From: Bacteroides sp.
GTDB taxonomy: Bacteria; Bacteroidota; Bacteroidia; Bacteroidales; Bacteroidaceae
Assembly: GCA_017992695.1 (NCBI GenBank)
Contig: JAGOOC010000009.1
Coordinates: forward strand, 37,034-73,904
DNA: 36,871 nt
Direction of reading: 5' to 3'
Shown here: one piece after another, positions 21,995 to 31,804 of the stretch
How the letters are laid out: the number at the start of each line of letters is the position of its first letter
Position numbering within the stretch: position 1 is the first letter of the stretch
Made by a program: the position numbers and the translations under genes
Notes under the pieces: generated by a model
What the model was told of the DNA's origin: nothing
Seen by the model: the letters and a program-made list of their open reading frames with translations, nothing else
The model's database searches: none

Positions 21995-24310
21995 TTAATT
22001 GTCTTTAGTAAAGCTCGTATATAAACGGAACTCGTGGGCGGGAATAGTAATACTCTCTCCTGCCTTTACCGGTGATCCATCTCCTAAGTAATTGTACCAC
22101 ACACCCGTAGGATTCGTATAATTTAAAGGATTTGTTGTAAAATTGCCCACTACCCTAACCTCCTTTCCATCGATTGATTTTAGTGTAAGTGTACGGCCAT
22201 TATCCCAGTCGCTCACTCCTACTTTCCATGTTAACTGTGCATTGACAGTAAACAATGACGGATAGTCATTGCGCAATGCAATGAGCTTCTTATACGTATC
22301 AACCAATGCTTTATTTTGCGTTTCGTATTCCCAGTGAAGCGGTTTTTTACCGGTGCGTCCATTTTCATCAATAGATACATCGTAAGCCATTTCACCAAAT
22401 TGCCAAATCATTTTAGGGCCGGGAACGGTAAAGAAAAACGCTGCATTAGTCGACAGACTCTTCAAACGGTTTATTTGATTTGTCTTCAAATCACCATTAC
22501 CGTAGGTTAATATCTTGTAAGTTACACGTTCCTCGTCATGACTTTCCATATAGCCCACATAAGCACCAAATGTCATTGAGTTGGTTCCGGTGTAAAGACC
22601 CGAGAAATCACTTTTCTCAGGCCGACTCATTCCCGACTGACAATACGCTTCATTCTTATTTCGCCACACTTTGATACCATCGGCAGCCAACTCCTTATCT
22701 TCTCGATCGTCACAGAAATGCTCCATGATTACGATAGCTTTATCGCTTACAGCCTTAATTGCTGCATTGTAATCTTTCAGGATAGCAATACGCGTGGCAT
22801 CGTATGCGGAAGCTGTAGACTCCGTACTGCTCTTTTGTGTAAATCCTTTCGTGAAGTCAAAACGGAATCCGTCAAGGTTATACTCTTCGAGCAGGAATTT
22901 CAAGTTACGCTTTACAAACGCACGAACCATCGACGATTCATGGTTAAAATCGTGGAAAACGCTGTAAGGGTGTGGCGCATCCACATTGAACCATGGGTTG
23001 TTGGCCGCTGTTTTGTTGGATTTGCTGTCCCAATAAAGCTTAGCAAAAGGATGGCTTCCGGTAGCATGATTGTAAACGACATCGAGAATAACCGCGATTC
23101 CTTTTTCGTGGCAGGCATCAATAAACTCCTTGTACATCTTGTCCGTACCATAAGCTTTATCCATCGCAAAGAAAAAGCAGGGGTTATATCCCCAACTATC
23201 ATTGCCGTCAAACTCTTGGATAGGCATCAATTCGATGGCGTTTACTCCAAGTGACTTCAGGTAATCCAACTTTTGTTTAGCCCCATTGATATCGCCTGTA
23301 GCACTGAAATCGCGTAACAACAACTCATAAATAACGAGATTATCTTTGTCTTTTACTTGATAGTCTTTCACTTTCCAGGTATAGACATCTTGTTGTATCT
23401 TAAAAACCGAAGCAATACCTACAGCTCCCTTTGGATACTCTTTCGCATCGGAGTAAGTAGCAGCAGGAATATACTTGTCGTTATCCGGATCAAGTATTTT
23501 ACGACAGTAGGCATCCGCCAAACGGGTAATCTCTCCACTTTTCGTACCTAGATAGTATTGAAAGGCATACTCTTTGGTAGCATCCAGACCGGTTAGCGTA
23601 ATCCACCAACACCCTGAGGTGTTATCTCGAAACATCTGACTCTTCGCATCGTTGCTCAGTTTCCAACCGTTAAAATCGCCCACGACATGAGCAAAATCTT
23701 TGTAAACTCCGTTCTTATCTTTGTCATAAAGCACGAGCGTAACAGTAGTATTGTCAATGATATTGATGCCGGCTTCGACTCCACTCGGCAAGGCCGCTTG
23801 TTTAATGGCAGCCGGGGCAAACGCTTGATACTTACTGTCGGTTACCGTTACAAATGAATCTTCGTTGATTCCTTTTTTAGCACCATCAGCACTACGTATA
23901 ACGATACCCAGTTTCAGAACAGCCGCTTCTCCCGAACCATACCATTGACGAATGGATGGAGAAAGTTTGATGCTCCATACGTTGGCTTCGACTTTGGTCA
24001 TTTTACATTGGGGAAGGTTCTGTTCCCACGTAGCCGGCACATACATCCAACTGCCATCAACAATGACTCCGGTATAAATATACACATCGCCGGTATAGCT
24101 ATATAAAGCGGATGATTTTCCTGCTTTAAATGTGATGGTCAGCTCCTTATCGGCATCGGGTGTTTCGGACGAGTAGTTGAGTCCGTCTTTCAGCACGGTA
24201 ACCGGTGGTTTGGGTTCGGGTATAGGCACTATGGGTTCATCTTTTGAACAAGAAGTGAACAACAGTGACACAACAACCCACATCAGAAATATATTCTTAA
24301 CTCTTTGCAT
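21995..24310 (-). CDS. Surface GH13 alpha-amylase lipoprotein (SusG position)
   Basis: A 771-residue GH13 lipoprotein. A signal peptide with lipobox FTSC gives C21, followed by SKDEP, an acidic run that fits the Bacteroidota surface lipoprotein export signal. An N-terminal domain (about 45-165, perhaps DUF4961-like) is followed by a CBM48-like E-set module (about 195-290, VVGDFNGWKL) and the catalytic barrel starting near NLVIYELLLRDFSATG. Active residues are D485 (FRFDFT), E530 (IMEHF) and D592 (ESHDEER), with VVYNHATG as conserved region I. It occupies the SusG position, last in the susCDEF operon, and should trim starch at the cell surface. Its domain order differs from B. thetaiotaomicron SusG, which is shorter and carries CBM58. 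Confidence 0.9.
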   Translation of the reverse strand: MQRVKNIFLMWVVVSLLFTSCSKDEPIVPIPEPKPPVTVLKDGLNYSSETPDADKELTITFKAGKSSALYSYTGDVYIYTGVIVDGSWMYVPATWEQNLPQCKMTKVEANVWSIKLSPSIRQWYGSGEAAVLKLGIVIRSADGAKKGINEDSFVTVTDSKYQAFAPAAIKQAALPSGVEAGINIIDNTTVTLVLYDKDKNGVYKDFAHVVGDFNGWKLSNDAKSQMFRDNTSGCWWITLTGLDATKEYAFQYYLGTKSGEITRLADAYCRKILDPDNDKYIPAATYSDAKEYPKGAVGIASVFKIQQDVYTWKVKDYQVKDKDNLVIYELLLRDFSATGDINGAKQKLDYLKSLGVNAIELMPIQEFDGNDSWGYNPCFFFAMDKAYGTDKMYKEFIDACHEKGIAVILDVVYNHATGSHPFAKLYWDSKSNKTAANNPWFNVDAPHPYSVFHDFNHESSMVRAFVKRNLKFLLEEYNLDGFRFDFTKGFTQKSSTESTASAYDATRIAILKDYNAAIKAVSDKAIVIMEHFCDDREDKELAADGIKVWRNKNEAYCQSGMSRPEKSDFSGLYTGTNSMTFGAYVGYMESHDEERVTYKILTYGNGDLKTNQINRLKSLSTNAAFFFTVPGPKMIWQFGEMAYDVSIDENGRTGKKPLHWEYETQNKALVDTYKKLIALRNDYPSLFTVNAQLTWKVGVSDWDNGRTLTLKSIDGKEVRVVGNFTTNPLNYTNPTGVWYNYLGDGSPVKAGESITIPAHEFRLYTSFTKDN

Positions 24311-24328
24311 ATCTTTCTTTTTAAGTAT

Positions 24329-24366
24329 AAAAAGTCACTTCTATATGATCATAGAAGCGACTTTTT
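24329..24366 (-). terminator. Intra-operon hairpin with T-tract between susF-like and GH13 genes
   Basis: AAAAAGTCACTTCTAT (24329-24344) pairs with 24351-24366. On the minus strand the single mismatch becomes a G-U pair, and the stem ends in TTTTT. Being inside the operon, it probably acts as a partial terminator or mRNA-stability element that sets the GH13 level below SusCDEF. Confidence 0.65.
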
Positions 24367-24402
24367 ATTAAAAACGTCAATCTATTTCACGCTATACGCA
24401 CC

Positions 24403-25848
24403 TTAGTTTTTGGTCAACTTGCAATGGCTTCCTTCATCGTTGGTCAGGTAAAGTTCTACAGTGTAATTGCCGGCTTCGGTTACTTGCAGATTAGTTCCGT
24501 TGTTAAACGTTAACTTGTTTTCAGCACCTCCCATATTGATACCCCAATCTTTATTGGCACGGAATTTAAATTCTCCAGCCGAAAGGTTGGTTGTAACACT
24601 CCAGCAATTGGTTGCTTTATCATACGACATTACGACATCGTTTTCAGGGTTCCATCCACCTACAGCAGCACCAATAATACTCCATTCGGCTTTGGTTGCC
24701 TCTATAGCCTTGGTCGCCATGTTAGATTTCAAATAATAGAACGCCTCGGCCACAGCCAAATTTCCACCATCATCAGTGATGTTTTCTGTTGTACTATTAA
24801 AGTAGCTGTATCCATAATCAACTCCTACACCTCCGCTTGGCCATGAAGGCTGCCCGGTGAGTTTAAAGCCACCGTTCAAGTAGAGGTGTCCGGTATAAAC
24901 CATATCCATATTGGCAGAGAAAAGTTGAGGGGCTTTGTCCGGTGCCCATCCTTGGTGATTGCCCGGTACCCACAGATAGGGAGAGATTTCGCCTAATGCT
25001 TCTACTTTATAGGTATACTCCATCATGTTCAAGGTGATTTTTACCCAACCGGCATCTTCGATTTGCATGTCTTGAGGATTAGTTGTGATGAGTTTTCCAT
25101 CCTCAGAGGTATCACCGTCGGTAACACAACCCAGTACACCATCTCCCCAAACATTAGAAGAGGTTCCTGCATTCAATGCATCGACACGAGATTGAGGAAT
25201 CACTTTCCAGTAGCAAGCTGCCGGCACTTTCAACAATGCTGTGAAGATTGGATCATCGTATACATCTTTACCGCTGTGAACCAATTTAATTAATTTGGAT
25301 GCATCTGAATCCGCCAAACCATTCATACCGCCAATCAAGTAATAAGCCGATTCAATCAATGGTGCTTTGGGAGTCACTGTCACGTTCAGATTATTGCCTT
25401 GTACTTTTGATGTTTGTCCATCAGGAGTAGTCACATACGCATTCACACGTATAACTAGCTGTCTAGCCTCTGGGCGCTTTCCATAAAGAGCTTCAACAGC
25501 CTTTTGCAAGTCGGCTTTTGCTACTTTAAAGTTGCTGTTCGCTAAGCTGGCAGCAACTTGAAGTTTTGCTGCAAAATCAGCCGCTTTGTCTATCTGAATA
25601 TCGTATGAAACAGTCGTTTGCGGATCATTAGACAGCTTCGTCTGTTTGGCTAACTCAATCGAGTCGGCAGTGATAGTACCTAGATCAAAAGAGGCACTCG
25701 TATTAGCAACTTCAAACAGCAAGCTTTTAGCATTTTCGGGTTCATTGGTCTGTGGTGCAGCCCAATCTTCAAAATTCTCATTACAGGCAGTAAATGCTGC
25801 GATTGCAAAAAGAGAGATGAAATATAATGATATTTTTTTCATTGTCAT
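24403..25848 (-). CDS. SusF/SusE-like outer-membrane starch-binding lipoprotein
   Basis: A 481-residue surface lipoprotein. A signal peptide ends FTAC with C22, followed by NENFED, acidic as expected for surface export. The N-terminal Ig-like SusE-type domain (about 40-160: SFDLGTITADSIELAKQT..., YDIQIDKAADF) precedes tandem starch-binding modules: LWVPGNHQGWAPDKAP with aromatic-rich strands, and WSIIGAAVGGWNPENDVVMSYD with CWSVTTNLSAGEFKFRANKDWGINMGG. The modules match the SusE/SusF binding-domain pattern. It should bind maltooligosaccharide at the surface without catalysis. It lies 27 bases after the susE-like gene on the same strand. ATG 25842 (two codons later) is an alternative start. 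Confidence 0.88.
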   Translation of the reverse strand: MTMKKISLYFISLFAIAAFTACNENFEDWAAPQTNEPENAKSLLFEVANTSASFDLGTITADSIELAKQTKLSNDPQTTVSYDIQIDKAADFAAKLQVAASLANSNFKVAKADLQKAVEALYGKRPEARQLVIRVNAYVTTPDGQTSKVQGNNLNVTVTPKAPLIESAYYLIGGMNGLADSDASKLIKLVHSGKDVYDDPIFTALLKVPAACYWKVIPQSRVDALNAGTSSNVWGDGVLGCVTDGDTSEDGKLITTNPQDMQIEDAGWVKITLNMMEYTYKVEALGEISPYLWVPGNHQGWAPDKAPQLFSANMDMVYTGHLYLNGGFKLTGQPSWPSGGVGVDYGYSYFNSTTENITDDGGNLAVAEAFYYLKSNMATKAIEATKAEWSIIGAAVGGWNPENDVVMSYDKATNCWSVTTNLSAGEFKFRANKDWGINMGGAENKLTFNNGTNLQVTEAGNYTVELYLTNDEGSHCKLTKN

Positions 25849-25875
25849 TCTTTTTTTATTAGATTTATCCTATAC

Positions 25876-27009
25876 TTATTCTACACGACCAATTCCCTTT
25901 GAGAAGTCCAGATAAACCTTCTTACCGGCCTCTGCCTGAACAGGATCCTGATCATTGCCATTGGCACGATACTCTATCTTACCGCTCAAGAAGATGAACT
26001 CTGTATGCCACCATTCGTGTTTGGGCAAAACAACACAAAGTCTCAATTCGCCGCTTGCTGTAAGCGCAGGAGATACAAATTCGCCATCGGCTGTTTGAGG
26101 AACAGTGAATTTCTGTCCTTCAGCCCCCCATTTGTCGCCTACAGTCGGTCCGCAAACATAAACGGTTGGTTCAAAGAAATCCACAGCATATGCATAGCTA
26201 CGACCTACGATTGTTGTTTTAACTGCAACAATGTACCATCCTGCATTCGTTATCTTTATGTTGCCACCACTATCTGCAATACCGGCATTTGCGTTATCAT
26301 TGATCACCGTATTGGCAAATCCAAACTCAGCACCATCCCAAGCTTTAGACACGTTGAATTTAATTTCATCATTCGCAGCGAAATATTTCATAATCCAAAA
26401 CTCACCGGAAGCCACAGGATAAACCGAAACCATTGGATAAGCCTTCGCCCAATCCCATCCGCAAATACTTCCTGTCATATACATCTTATCGGGCATTACC
26501 ATTGCATCTAGTGCAAAATAGCTTAACACTTTAGGCAATTCAATTACATTCGAATAAATAGGTCTCATGCCATCATTTACAGAAGCATTTAAGCGTATAT
26601 AGACTTTAATAGGATCGGTATAAAACTTATTCTCTTCTGTTATTCCAGACAAGTTGACAATGGCTACAGCCAGTTCCTGTGCATCTACGTTCATTCTTGC
26701 CGTAGTGTGCACTGTAGGAAGAGCTAGATATGTAGCCGTAGCTTTATCCGTTGCTTCTTTAAACTCTCCGGTCAAAGACACTTGAACCGTATAGTCGGTA
26801 GCTGCTGTAAAACCATAATCGGGTTGTGAACAAGCAAGTTCTATGGTTTTTGAGTTCTTCAAATCGTATACAGTTGAAGCATAAGCCGGGGTATTTAAAA
26901 TAAAGGTAGTGGGTTCCAATAGTACCGGATTGCTGTCTCTATCCGACTCGCAAGAGGAGATGCCCAGTACGCCCAACATCATCCATACGATTATATTTAT
27001 TTTTTTCAT
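25876..27009 (-). CDS. SusE-like surface glycan-binding lipoprotein
   Basis: A 377-residue lipoprotein. The signal peptide ends GISSC with C20, then ESDRD, an acidic export-like stretch. An N-terminal SusE-type beta domain (about 25-150) starts VLLEPTTFILNTPAYASTVYDL. Two C-terminal binding-like modules follow: MYMTGSICGWDWAKAYPMVSV...WIMKYFAANDEIKFNVSKAWDGAEFGF, and VYVCGPTVGDKWGAEGQKFTVP. The FKFN/IKFN plus Trp-rich pattern matches SusE/SusF starch-binding modules. ATG 27009 is chosen over the in-frame ATG at 27036 because it gives a classic MKK signal peptide. The operon position after susD fits SusE. Confidence 0.85.
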   Translation of the reverse strand: MKKINIIVWMMLGVLGISSCESDRDSNPVLLEPTTFILNTPAYASTVYDLKNSKTIELACSQPDYGFTAATDYTVQVSLTGEFKEATDKATATYLALPTVHTTARMNVDAQELAVAIVNLSGITEENKFYTDPIKVYIRLNASVNDGMRPIYSNVIELPKVLSYFALDAMVMPDKMYMTGSICGWDWAKAYPMVSVYPVASGEFWIMKYFAANDEIKFNVSKAWDGAEFGFANTVINDNANAGIADSGGNIKITNAGWYIVAVKTTIVGRSYAYAVDFFEPTVYVCGPTVGDKWGAEGQKFTVPQTADGEFVSPALTASGELRLCVVLPKHEWWHTEFIFLSGKIEYRANGNDQDPVQAEAGKKVYLDFSKGIGRVE

Positions 27010-27044
27010 CTTAGTTTTGTTTTTATGATTATACATTTATCTAA

Positions 27045-28592
27045 TCAATATCCGGTATTTTGAATCAGCTTGGTGTTAGCTGTTAGCTGGCTAATTGGAA
27101 TAGGCAACAGTTTCAAGTGAGCGGGAAGCGAAGTTCCTTCGGCAACTCCACCTTTCCAGTCCCAGATGTAATCGGAAGTGTATTTGTTGAAACGGATCAA
27201 GTCAACACGACGCTGTGCTTCGAAATAGAATTCACGCGATTTCTCATCTAGAATGAAATTCAAGGTCAAATCAGATTCACCAATCTCAGTTGCCTTAGCA
27301 CGCTTACGTAAATCGTTGATGGCTTTCAGTGCCTCTGTCTTGCTACCACCGGCTCTCAATGTAGCTTCAGCAAAGGTCAGATTGGCCTCGGCCAAACGGA
27401 ACAACGGGAAGTCCATGTCAGGAAATTGCTTATTAGGATCACTACCTATTTGACCATCTTTGGTCAAGTTTTTAAACTTAGCCACCGTATATCCCTGAGT
27501 AAACTCGCTTGGCTTTTCAATGGCTAACGTACGATCTTTAGTCCAGAACATAGCCCGCTGATCTTTCACATTAGCCAAGTTTCCATCGTTAGCAAATTTC
27601 TTAACCAATGCCATTCTGGCTCGGTTACCACCCCAGCCCTCTTTTGTTCCAAAATTGGCTTCTAAATCCATATCACCTGAGATAAAACTACATACGAAGA
27701 ACATTCCGCTCCATGAACGAGCATAAACACCATCAAAACAGATCGGCATAATCATCTCTTGAGACTTGTTGTTGTCGGCTCTGAACATATCGCCATATAC
27801 AGGTTCTAATGTATAGCCTGCTGTCATCACTTTTTTAGCATACGTAGCAGCATCGGCCCATCGAGCTGTACCTGTATAAACTTCTGCATTCAGATACAAA
27901 CGAGAAAGCACCATCCATACAGCAGCTTGATCTGCACGTCCGTACTCATTGCTTCGCGGTGCTTTCAGTATCGGCTCTATCTCTTTCAACTCTTTTTCAA
28001 CGTAGGCAAACAAGTCGGGACGAGTGATGCGCTCTGGAACATAGGCACCGATACCAGTTATCTCATCTACGAAGGGCACGTTACCATAGAGATCGATCAA
28101 GTAATAATAGTCCAATGCACGAATAAAACGAACTTCGGCACGCTGCAATGCAGTCTTTTCATCCGATAATCCGGAGGTTTGCAGCAAGAAGTTGTTACAT
28201 TGGGCTATTTGAATATACAAACGGTTGAACATATTGAGTACTAAACCATTAGACGGAGTAAACTTGGTAGAGTTCAGCGGAAACACATCTGTATCTCCCG
28301 TCCATGCACAAATAGCCTCATCGGTAGTGAGCTCATTAATATTGAACATCATACGCATCAAACCAGAAGCCCCTTCGTCCGTATCAGCAATATCAGGCTG
28401 CCCGGCAGGGCCTTGATTACCAGTTATAGCTAATCCGGCATAAATCTTAGCAAAATTAGCATCCTGATTGAAAACAACATCCAAGTTAGGATCGATTGGT
28501 GACACATCAAGGTCTCCAATACATGATGTAAAGTTCATCATGAAAGCCAGAGACAAAGTCGGAATTATATATTTAAATATCTTTGTATTCAT
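27045..28592 (-). CDS. susD: SusD/RagB-family nutrient-binding lipoprotein
   Basis: A 515-residue outer-membrane lipoprotein of the SusD family. The lipobox FTSC gives C24 (MNFTSCIGDLDVSP). SusD features are the early region YIQIAQCNNFL, the RAEVRFIRALDYYYLIDLYGNVPFV helix pair (tetratricopeptide-like core), and the C-terminal RLAEANLTFAEATLRAGGS, INDLRKRA, ILDEKSREFYFEAQRRVDLIRFNKY and LLPIPISQL, ending NTGY. It forms the lid on the SusC transporter and binds glycans. It is 12 bases after susC. The symbol is by homology and operon position; the glycan is probably starch/maltodextrin given the neighbours. Confidence 0.95.
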   Translation of the reverse strand: MNTKIFKYIIPTLSLAFMMNFTSCIGDLDVSPIDPNLDVVFNQDANFAKIYAGLAITGNQGPAGQPDIADTDEGASGLMRMMFNINELTTDEAICAWTGDTDVFPLNSTKFTPSNGLVLNMFNRLYIQIAQCNNFLLQTSGLSDEKTALQRAEVRFIRALDYYYLIDLYGNVPFVDEITGIGAYVPERITRPDLFAYVEKELKEIEPILKAPRSNEYGRADQAAVWMVLSRLYLNAEVYTGTARWADAATYAKKVMTAGYTLEPVYGDMFRADNNKSQEMIMPICFDGVYARSWSGMFFVCSFISGDMDLEANFGTKEGWGGNRARMALVKKFANDGNLANVKDQRAMFWTKDRTLAIEKPSEFTQGYTVAKFKNLTKDGQIGSDPNKQFPDMDFPLFRLAEANLTFAEATLRAGGSKTEALKAINDLRKRAKATEIGESDLTLNFILDEKSREFYFEAQRRVDLIRFNKYTSDYIWDWKGGVAEGTSLPAHLKLLPIPISQLTANTKLIQNTGY

Positions 28593-28604
28593 AGTGGTTG
28601 TTGT

Positions 28605-31556
28605 TTAAAAGTTTAGACTTAATCCGAAAATGCCAACAAGTGGACGAGGATATACATTTCTATCGATACCGCCGTTTACCTCGGGATCTAATCCATCGTA
28701 TTTAGTAATCACAAATGGATTTTGAACCGTACCGTAAACACGTCCGTTCAAAGACTTGAACAAGTTCTTGAACGAATAACCTAACGTAATGTTATCGCAA
28801 CGCAAGAAAGATGCATTTTGCACATAATAATCAGACAACACATTCAAGTTTTGGAAGTTCGTTTCAAAGGATGAAAATGGTCTGTTTGATAAATAGCCCT
28901 TATTGTTGATCCAGCCTTCGCTAAGAGGTGCATTGAAAGAAGCTACATTATTATATACATAGTTATTCAGACTGCCTCGCAAAGAAAAACTAAAATCCCA
29001 ACTCTTATAAATCAATTTAGAAGTGAACCCCAAGGTTACATCAGCCGATGGTTTTTTGTAGAAATACTTATCACTCTCGTTTACTTGACCATCGCCATTG
29101 CGATCTACATAAAGACCTTCAATGGGTTTTCCGGCTTCATCATATACCTGCTGGTACACATAGAATGAATTGATCGGATTTCCCACACCCTGAGCTTGAA
29201 CCATGGTACCTGTACCGCCATCCACATAACCGGTAGGAACAATTGTTGCTGCGTTATCTTGAGCTGTAAGCTGCGTAATTTCAGTGTTGTTCCAAGCAAT
29301 ATTGAATCCCAAATCCCACATCCAATCTCTACTTGAGATGGGTTTGGCATTGATCGAAAGTTCAACTCCTTGATTTTTCAACGAACCAATATTGCTTACA
29401 ATGCGATTTTTGAAGTTTGTACCGGCAGGCACATCAATCACATTGATTAAGTCTTTGGTTTCGCGGTAGTAGTAATCAACAGCAGCCGTAATGCGGTTGT
29501 TGACAAATCCGAAATCCAATCCGGTATTCCAAGTAGTTGTCTCTTCCCATTTCAAATCCGGGTTAAAACCATTTGGACGAGAGATAGCCACTTGCTTGTT
29601 GTCGCCAAATTGATAGTAAGCACCATCTTGTCCGGCAAAATAGGTAGGCATGTAAGGATAGTCACCTTGTTGAAGATCTTGTTGACCGGTAATACCATAT
29701 CCCAAACGCAATTTCAGATCAGAAAGAGCATCTACATCCTTCAAGAAGGCTTCTTCTTTCACTCTCCATCCAACAGCGACTGATGGGAAAAGTCCCCAAC
29801 GGTTGTTTTTCGCAAAACGCGATGTACCATCATCACGCAAGGTAGCTGTGATCAAGTATTTATTCATAAATGAATAGTTCAAACGTCCGAAAAAAGACAC
29901 TAGATAGCTTTCTGTTTTAAAGATATAAGAAGTTGGATTTGAGTTATCAAGATTGTTATAACCATTCTCTACCGAACGATGAAAATGTTGCCATGAATAA
30001 CCGGCCATGGCATCGAAGTGATGTTTCTCATTAAAATCTTTCGAGTATTGAAGATAGAAATCTAACAAAAGATTGTACTTATCAACTGTTTCCGAACCTG
30101 TTTTTCCATTTTCAATATAACCAATAGGTGATTCTTTGGGGTAATAAAGATCCTGTTTTCCAGAAGCCAAATCCATACCCAAATTCAAGTTTGCTTTCAA
30201 ATCGGGAAGAAAATGAAATTTATAATCGAACTGAGCGTTTGCAACCAAGTTCTTAGAGTTGGCTGTCTCTTTCTTCTGCTCGAGCATAGATACCGGATTT
30301 TTTGTAGCAATGGAAATAAATTCGCCCGAAGTTGGATTTTCCCATGCAAAATAACCGCCGTATTTTGGATTTCCATCCATTACGACCTGAGTCGGATCAA
30401 ATCCCAACGCAGCACCCACTGCACCTGTATCTGCAAAACGACTGTTGGCAATCATCCCTTTAGCATTTAAGTTAAGATTCAAATGCTTGTCGAAAAAGCT
30501 GGGGTTTAAACTAAATGAACCGGTATATCTTTCGAAATTAGACGTTTTAAGAATACCGTTCTGGTTGGTATAACCCAATGATACACGATAAGGCATATTT
30601 TTCAGACCTCCCGAAACAGTCACATTATGATCGGTTCCGAAAGCTGTTCTGAATAACTCCTTTTGCCAGTCGGTATTTGCATCGCCTAGTAGCTTGGCAG
30701 CACCCGAATCGGCGCCAAAAGTTCCAGTAACGAAATCGCGATACTGATCGGCACTCATTACCTTTATCTCATTGACTTTGGCACTCATGGATACATTACC
30801 ATCATACGTAACGCGAGGACGAGAGTTAGCATCACCTTTTTTCGTAGTGATAATGATGACACCATTCGAAGCGCGAGAACCGTAAATAGCGGTAGCCGAA
30901 GCATCTTTCAATACAGTAAATGTTTCAATATCGTTGGGGTTGATGGAACTTAAGGGGTTAGAAACGCCTTTAATTCCGTCATTGTCAATAGGAAGTCCAT
31001 CGATAACAATCAGTGGATTATTACTTGCAGACAAAGAGGAGCCGCCACGAACACGAATAGTAGCACCTCCACCAGGAGCACCACCATCCGAAGTAACATT
31101 GACACCGGCTATCTTACCAGTAATCATATCGGTTGCAGTAGTTGTCAAACCCCGATTCAACTTATCGGGCTTAATAGCTGTCACCGAACCGGTCAAGTCA
31201 TTTTTCTTCACTGTACCGTAACCAATCACAACCACGGCCTCAAGAACCTGTGCATCATCTTGCAAGGTAAGGATCATTGTTTTTTCTGCTTTTGCTTCTA
31301 CTTGCTTGTAGCCAACAAAAGTAACGACAACAGTAGAGTTTTGAGGAGCATTCAGAATGAAGTTACCGTCTAAATCGGTTATGGTACCATTGGCCGTACC
31401 TTTAACCAAGACATTTGCACCTATAACAGGTTCACCTGCTGCATCTTTCACATGTCCCCTTACAGAGATCTGTTGTGCAAAAGCGCTTAACGACAAGAAC
31501 AGCCCAAACAATAAGGGCAGAATCATTCGATAGATTCTTAGATTAACTTGCTTCAT
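28605..31556 (-). CDS. susC: SusC-family TonB-dependent outer-membrane transporter
   Basis: A 983-residue SusC/RagA TonB-dependent channel. A signal peptide covers about 1-27 (SAFAQQ). A carboxypeptidase-D-regulatory-like domain spans about 30-100 (VRGHVKDAAGEPVIGANVLV). A TonB-box-like EAVVVIGYGT is at 106-115, followed by the plug (about 120-240, with IRVRGGSSLSASNNPLIVIDG and VLKDASATAIYGSRASNGVIIITTKKG). The beta barrel ends with Phe (LSLNF). It partners with SusD to import oligosaccharides, likely starch-derived. A -7 box (31657-31664) and two LacI-type palindromes lie upstream, so it is the first gene of the operon. Confidence 0.95.
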   Translation of the reverse strand: MKQVNLRIYRMILPLLFGLFLSLSAFAQQISVRGHVKDAAGEPVIGANVLVKGTANGTITDLDGNFILNAPQNSTVVVTFVGYKQVEAKAEKTMILTLQDDAQVLEAVVVIGYGTVKKNDLTGSVTAIKPDKLNRGLTTTATDMITGKIAGVNVTSDGGAPGGGATIRVRGGSSLSASNNPLIVIDGLPIDNDGIKGVSNPLSSINPNDIETFTVLKDASATAIYGSRASNGVIIITTKKGDANSRPRVTYDGNVSMSAKVNEIKVMSADQYRDFVTGTFGADSGAAKLLGDANTDWQKELFRTAFGTDHNVTVSGGLKNMPYRVSLGYTNQNGILKTSNFERYTGSFSLNPSFFDKHLNLNLNAKGMIANSRFADTGAVGAALGFDPTQVVMDGNPKYGGYFAWENPTSGEFISIATKNPVSMLEQKKETANSKNLVANAQFDYKFHFLPDLKANLNLGMDLASGKQDLYYPKESPIGYIENGKTGSETVDKYNLLLDFYLQYSKDFNEKHHFDAMAGYSWQHFHRSVENGYNNLDNSNPTSYIFKTESYLVSFFGRLNYSFMNKYLITATLRDDGTSRFAKNNRWGLFPSVAVGWRVKEEAFLKDVDALSDLKLRLGYGITGQQDLQQGDYPYMPTYFAGQDGAYYQFGDNKQVAISRPNGFNPDLKWEETTTWNTGLDFGFVNNRITAAVDYYYRETKDLINVIDVPAGTNFKNRIVSNIGSLKNQGVELSINAKPISSRDWMWDLGFNIAWNNTEITQLTAQDNAATIVPTGYVDGGTGTMVQAQGVGNPINSFYVYQQVYDEAGKPIEGLYVDRNGDGQVNESDKYFYKKPSADVTLGFTSKLIYKSWDFSFSLRGSLNNYVYNNVASFNAPLSEGWINNKGYLSNRPFSSFETNFQNLNVLSDYYVQNASFLRCDNITLGYSFKNLFKSLNGRVYGTVQNPFVITKYDGLDPEVNGGIDRNVYPRPLVGIFGLSLNF

Positions 31557-31656
31557 GCATTATAAATTTAAAGTTAACAATATAAAATAATATAATTTTC
31601 TTAGATTATCGAACGAATAAGAACCTTACGCCAAGCCTCTTATCTATACGATGAAA

Positions 31657-31664
31657 CAAAAATA
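31657..31664 (-). promoter_or_regulatory. -7 element for the susC operon
   Basis: The minus strand reads TATTTTTG, an exact TAnnTTTG, giving a leader of about 93 bases before the susC ATG. A LacI-type palindrome sits about 54 bases upstream of it. Confidence 0.55.
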
Positions 31665-31717
31665 GAACTATTGATAGTAATAAGCATAAGAAAGTAGAAA
31701 AACTTACCCACACGGCT

Positions 31718-31733
31718 ATGCAATCGTTTGCGT
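31718..31733. promoter_or_regulatory. LacI-type operator 1
   Basis: ATGCAATCGTTTGCGT. The left half ATGCAA matches the second operator exactly and the right half differs by one base (CGTTTGCGT). It lies closer to the susC promoter. The CG-centred dyad is typical of LacI-family operators. Confidence 0.6.
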
Positions 31734-31804
31734 GCAAGAATACAACCAATTATAGATACGCACGCGTACATTAATAACAATAATCTAAACGCAATTGTTG
31801 CTCA

